Positions 16,250-19,108 of a DNA stretch of 19,108 nt are shown here, piece by piece. The DNA is from Gammaproteobacteria bacterium (GTDB taxonomy: Bacteria > Pseudomonadota > Gammaproteobacteria > GCA-001735895), in contig JAOUJX010000026.1 in NCBI GenBank assembly GCA_029882955.1, positions 1 to 19,108 on the forward strand, written 5' to 3'. Position numbers and translations under genes: made by a program. Positions within the stretch are counted from its first letter, which is position 1. Every line of letters begins with the position of its first letter. The notes below the pieces were generated by a model, which worked only from the letters and a program-made list of their open reading frames with translations, ran no database searches and was not told where the DNA came from.

Positions 16250-16869
16250 TGAACCAGGAAATTTCGACTCAGCGGGTTTATATTATCGATGACGACGATG
16301 CGGTCCGCGACGCGATGAGCATGCTACTCGAGTCCGATTCCATTGCGCATCGCTGTTTTAGCTCCGCCGATGAATTCTTCGACAATTACAGCGACGATCA
16401 ACGTGGCTGCCTGGTTCTCGATATCCGCATGCCGGGTATGACCGGCCTGGAGCTACAGGCTCGCTTGCAGGAAATGAACTCGACGCTACCGATTATTTTC
16501 ATGACCGGCCACGGCGATGTCCCTATGGCGGTCGAGGCGATGCGCCAGGGCGCGGTTGATTTCATGCGTAAGCCGATTAGCGAAGACGATTTGCTGGCCA
16601 GAATTCACCAGGCGCTTCAACAGGAATCCAGCCTCCGCGACCAATCTCAGGAACACTATCGCATCACCGCATTAATCGAGTCCTTAACCCAACGCGAGTT
16701 AGAAGTTTTTGAGCGAGTCGCCAAAGGAGATGCCAACAAGGCCATTGCCATTGAACTCGGTATTAGCGAAAGAACCGTCGAAGTCCATCGCTCACAGGTG
16801 ATGAAAAAGCTGGAAACCAGGAATCTGGCTCAGTTGGTACGCATCTGGTTAGTCGCTAGTACCAGGTGA
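16249..16869 (+). CDS. FixJ-like response regulator (REC + LuxR-type HTH)
   Basis: A 206-residue partner of the preceding kinase. The receiver domain (about 8-120) has the acidic cluster YIIDDDDAVR (D14-D17), phospho-acceptor D58 in LVLDIRMPGMTGL, switch Thr86 in FMTGHGDV and K108 in MRKPI, all typical of the FixJ/TodT/NodW group. The C-terminal helix-turn-helix (about 142-200) contains LTQRELEVF, ANKAIAIELGISERTVEVHR and VMKKLETRN. The start is ATG 16249, which overlaps the kinase stop as TGATG with ACAGGT upstream at 16235-16240; the in-frame TTG one codon earlier is less likely. Coupled translation and adjacency to tmm suggest it controls tmm; that is inference. Confidence 0.92.
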   Translation: MNQEISTQRVYIIDDDDAVRDAMSMLLESDSIAHRCFSSADEFFDNYSDDQRGCLVLDIRMPGMTGLELQARLQEMNSTLPIIFMTGHGDVPMAVEAMRQGAVDFMRKPISEDDLLARIHQALQQESSLRDQSQEHYRITALIESLTQRELEVFERVAKGDANKAIAIELGISERTVEVHRSQVMKKLETRNLAQLVRIWLVASTR

Positions 16870-16894
16870 TTTTATGAAAAACATGACGAGTCGT

Positions 16895-16904
16895 TATACG
16901 TATA
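16895..16904. promoter_or_regulatory. Palindrome upstream of tmm
   Basis: TATACGTATA is a perfect 10-base palindrome lying 83 bases before the tmm ATG and 25 bases after the response-regulator stop. It is a candidate half of a dimeric regulator site, but a short AT-rich palindrome can arise by chance. Confidence 0.3.
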
Positions 16905-16987
16905 TCCCACAATACCCCCCTTTTCGCCGACCACCTAAACTCGTCCTGTTAAAAATATAATCATCATAATACTCGGAGGAAGAATTT

Positions 16988-18334
16988 ATGTCTAAACGTG
17001 TCGCAATCATCGGCGCAGGCCCTAGCGGTCTGGCTCAATTACGAGCATTCCAGTCCGCTAAAGAGAAAGGCGCCGATATCCCCGATGTCGTCTGCTTCGA
17101 GAAGCAGTCTGACTGGGGAGGCTTATGGAATTATACCTGGCGCACCGGGCTAGATGAACACGGAGAACCGGTTCACTGCAGTATGTATCGATACCTGTGG
17201 TCGAACGGGCCGAAAGAAGGTCTGGAATTTGCTGATTATTCCTTCGAAGAGCATTTTGGCCGCCCCATAGCGTCCTATCCTCCCCGCGCCGTGTTATGGG
17301 ATTATATTAAAGGCCGTGTAGAAAAAGCCGGCGTCCGCAACTGGATTCGATTCAATTCTCCCGTGCGTCACGTTGCCTACGACGAACACGAAGGCATGTT
17401 TCACGTAACCGTCAAAGACCATGATAAAGAAGTCGAGTATACCGAAGAATTCGATCACGTCATCGTCGCCTCGGGCCATTTCTCGACCCCGAATGTTCCC
17501 GAATACCCTGGCTTCAATCAATTCAATGGCCGCATTTTACATGCCCATGATTTTCGCGATGCGATGGAGTTCAAAGACAAGGATATACTCATCATAGGAA
17601 CCTCTTACTCGGCTGAAGATATCGGCTCACAGTGCTGGAAGTACGGCGCCAGGTCGATAACTGTGTCTCACCGCACAGCACCCATGGGTTATAAATGGCC
17701 CGATAACTGGGAAGAAGTACCACTGCTGGAAAAGGTTGATAAGAACACTGCGACCTTTATAGATGGCAAACAGAAAGAAGTAGACGCGATTATCCTTTGT
17801 ACCGGCTACATGCATTTCTTCCCGTTCATGGCGGAAAACCTGAAACTGAAAACCAACAACCGCCTGTATCCGGTTAATCTTTATAATGGCGTCGTATGGG
17901 AACACAACCCCAAGCTCATGTACCTGGGTATGCAGGATCAGTGGTATACCTTCAACATGTTTGACGCCCAGGCATGGTATGCGCGTGATGTCATTCTGGG
18001 CCGGCTCGACGTGCCGTCGCAGGCTGAAATGCACGAAGATATCGACAAATGGCGGGCTGCTGAAGATGCCATTCCGGATGACTATGCGGCGATTGAGTTC
18101 CAGGGACAGTACACCATGGACCTGATGGCTTTAACCGACTACCCGCCGTTCGATACCAAAGAGTCTAACCAGGCTTTCTTCGAGTGGAAAAAACACAAGA
18201 AGGAAAATATCATGACCTTCCGTGATCATGGTTATAAATCGGCTTTAACCGGTACCATGGCACCTGCCCACCATACGCCGTGGAAAGATGCCCTGGATGA
18301 TTCGCTGGAAAGTTATTTACAAACTAAAGCCTAG
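16988..18334 (+). CDS. tmm: Trimethylamine monooxygenase (flavin-containing monooxygenase)
   Basis: Predicted to oxidise trimethylamine to trimethylamine N-oxide with NADPH, FAD and O2 in the cytoplasm, the entry step of marine TMA use. The 448 residues match the size of known bacterial Tmm. Motifs: FAD-binding GAGPSG (9-14), FEKQSDWGGLWNYTWRTG (37-54), the FMO signature F-x-G-x-x-x-H-x-x-x-F (179-189), the NADPH-binding GTSYSAED (204-211) including the Tyr207 described for marine Tmm, CTGY (271-274) and MQDQWYTFNMFDAQAWYARD (315-334), all highly characteristic of Tmm rather than generic FMOs. An ideal ribosome binding site GGAGGA (16975-16980) sits 7 bases before the ATG. It follows a FixLJ-like pair after 118 bases and ends at a strong terminator. 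No Tdm, transporter or methylamine-degradation genes are in view, so TMAO may be further used elsewhere or kept as an osmolyte. Confidence 0.93.
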   Translation: MSKRVAIIGAGPSGLAQLRAFQSAKEKGADIPDVVCFEKQSDWGGLWNYTWRTGLDEHGEPVHCSMYRYLWSNGPKEGLEFADYSFEEHFGRPIASYPPRAVLWDYIKGRVEKAGVRNWIRFNSPVRHVAYDEHEGMFHVTVKDHDKEVEYTEEFDHVIVASGHFSTPNVPEYPGFNQFNGRILHAHDFRDAMEFKDKDILIIGTSYSAEDIGSQCWKYGARSITVSHRTAPMGYKWPDNWEEVPLLEKVDKNTATFIDGKQKEVDAIILCTGYMHFFPFMAENLKLKTNNRLYPVNLYNGVVWEHNPKLMYLGMQDQWYTFNMFDAQAWYARDVILGRLDVPSQAEMHEDIDKWRAAEDAIPDDYAAIEFQGQYTMDLMALTDYPPFDTKESNQAFFEWKKHKKENIMTFRDHGYKSALTGTMAPAHHTPWKDALDDSLESYLQTKA

Positions 18335-18360
18335 ATTTCTCTTCCTCAAGCTGTAAGATA

Positions 18361-18398
18361 AAAACAGGCGGACTCGCCAAAAGTCCGCCTGTTTTTTT
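18361..18398 (+). terminator. Rho-independent terminator of tmm
   Basis: AAAACAGGCGGACT (18361-18374) pairs perfectly with AGTCCGCCTGTTTT (18382-18395) around a 7-base loop, with a T-run to 18398. It separates tmm from the HPP gene. Confidence 0.95.
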
Positions 18399-18419
18399 AT
18401 TTGCACTGCCTGGACTACG

Positions 18420-18980
18420 GTGATTAATTTGATTAAAAATTATTTCAGCAGAATGAAAGGAGGAAAACCCAGTCCGTCTCGAAATCCATTCAGTAAAATA
18501 GCCTGGTCATGGCTTGGTGCTTTTATCGGGATATATTGCGTATCAGAGCTCAATCACTTCCTGCATATTGATTTACTTAACAGCGTATTCCTGGTTGGGT
18601 CTTTTGGCGCCTCCGCAGTTTTAATCTATGGCGCACCTCAGGCTGAATTTTCACAACCCCGAAATCTGATTGGCGGACATTTAATATCAGCTTTTATCGG
18701 AATTACAATCTACAAATTCGTGCCTCTAGATAGCACTATATTAGGGGCACTCGCGGTGTCACTGGCCATTGTGGCAATGCACTTTACCTGCACATTACAC
18801 CCTCCCGGTGGCGCTACTGCATTAATTGCCGTCATTGGTAGCGACAATATTCATGACCTGGGATATCTGTTTGTTTTGTCCCCGATCGGAGCGGGTGCTT
18901 TGATCATGCTGATCGTGGCTTTGTTTACCAACAACCTGTCCAGTAATCCTGAAAGGCACTACCCGCGGTATTGGCTATAG
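18420..18980 (+). CDS. HPP-family integral membrane protein
   Basis: A 186-residue inner-membrane protein of the HPP family, with four to five hydrophobic segments (about 27-44, 54-71, 83-101, 106-124 and 147-171). The family's name motif is present as TLHPPGGATALIAV (H127-P128-P129), together with the conserved QPRNLIGGHL segment (79-88). Some plant and cyanobacterial HPP proteins have been linked to nitrite transport; the bacterial substrate is generally unknown, and I do not assign one. The first open start is GTG 18420 with a weak ribosome binding site; TTG 18429 and ATG 18453 are alternatives. I prefer an upstream start because the basic K-N-Y-F-x-x-M-K-G-G segment is usual in the family. 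It lies after the tmm terminator and so is probably a separate transcription unit. Confidence 0.85.
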   Translation: MINLIKNYFSRMKGGKPSPSRNPFSKIAWSWLGAFIGIYCVSELNHFLHIDLLNSVFLVGSFGASAVLIYGAPQAEFSQPRNLIGGHLISAFIGITIYKFVPLDSTILGALAVSLAIVAMHFTCTLHPPGGATALIAVIGSDNIHDLGYLFVLSPIGAGALIMLIVALFTNNLSSNPERHYPRYWL

Positions 18981-18981
18981 C

Positions 18982-19108
18982 TTAATTTGCCTTGATACCC
19001 TCGGAGAAAACCTCCGAGTGAAAACCAAAATGATTGATATAATACGACTTGCCATCGGCGATTAATTTTATTTTTACAACAGCCGGGCCTGTATCGAATT
19101 CTAACGAC
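18982..19108 (-). CDS. C-terminal end of an unidentified protein (truncated by window edge)
   Basis: On the minus strand the frame beginning at 19107 is open for 41 codons and stops with TAA at 18984-18982, one base after the HPP stop codon on the other strand. It includes SLEFDTGPAVVKIKL, IADGKSYYINHFGFH and SEVFSEGIKAN, a protein-like composition, whereas the other minus-strand frames look less so. The tail-to-tail arrangement is typical of real gene ends. Family not recognised. The CTCGGAG/CTCCGAG hairpin at 19000-19018 falls inside this frame. Confidence 0.5.
   Translation of the reverse strand, partial: SLEFDTGPAVVKIKLIADGKSYYINHFGFHSEVFSEGIKAN

Noticed and set aside
19000..19018. Hairpin CTCGGAG/CTCCGAG as terminator of the HPP gene
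   Set aside because: No T-run follows on either strand, and it lies inside the likely convergent coding frame.

Overview
The window looks like a chromosomal segment of a marine or aquatic gammaproteobacterium. The evidence is a trimethylamine monooxygenase, an outer-membrane FadL-type remnant, poly-glycine lipoproteins of a kind common in that group, FixL/FixJ-type signalling and moderate base composition. No rRNA, tRNA, CRISPR array or transposase was seen. Family calls come from reading motifs, not from database searches.

Layout. (1) 19-1137, minus: branched-chain amino acid aminotransferase (ilvE), divergent from (2) 1447-3579, plus: an orphan membrane-anchored hybrid histidine kinase (PAS-PAS-HisKA-HATPase-REC). 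(3) 3614-3934, minus: a decayed FadL/OmpP1-type porin fragment. (4) 4175-7132, plus: a 985-residue STAND ATPase regulator with a C-terminal SARP/OmpR-type winged helix. (5) 7313-13426, plus: four consecutive lipoprotein genes with unrelated mature domains (a delta-60 repeat protein, an unrecognised protein, a protein with three Cys-containing repeats, and a protein with three Y-x-G-x-(D/N)-N-L repeats). (6) 13505-13837, plus: a broken fifth lipoprotein gene with an in-frame stop in its signal peptide. (7) 13981-18334: an XRE-cupin regulator (minus), divergent from a FixL-like kinase and FixJ-like response regulator with overlapping ends, then tmm, which closes with a strong terminator. (8) 18420-18980: an HPP-family membrane protein, convergent with a truncated gene that enters from the right edge on the minus strand.

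The most unusual part is the STAND/SARP regulator plus lipoprotein block. The regions upstream of the first lipoprotein gene (7179-7270) and the fourth (11464-11557) are diverged copies of one another. Each holds two 8-bp GTGTGAGA-type boxes exactly 11 bp apart, followed 10 bp later by an identical TAGACT hexamer. Direct repeats at 11-bp pitch just upstream of a -10 element are the classic binding architecture of SARP-type winged helices, and the adjacent regulator ends in such a domain. The first two lipoproteins also share ribosome-binding region and signal peptide but no mature sequence. I infer a locally controlled, modular set of outer-membrane lipoproteins of unknown role.

The right half reads as a trimethylamine-oxidation unit (TMA to TMAO) with two candidate regulatory systems beside it: an XRE-cupin repressor/activator and a FixLJ-like two-component pair. 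The kinase's second PAS domain aligns well with the FixL haem PAS but has Phe where the haem-ligating His should be, so it probably does not sense oxygen through haem.
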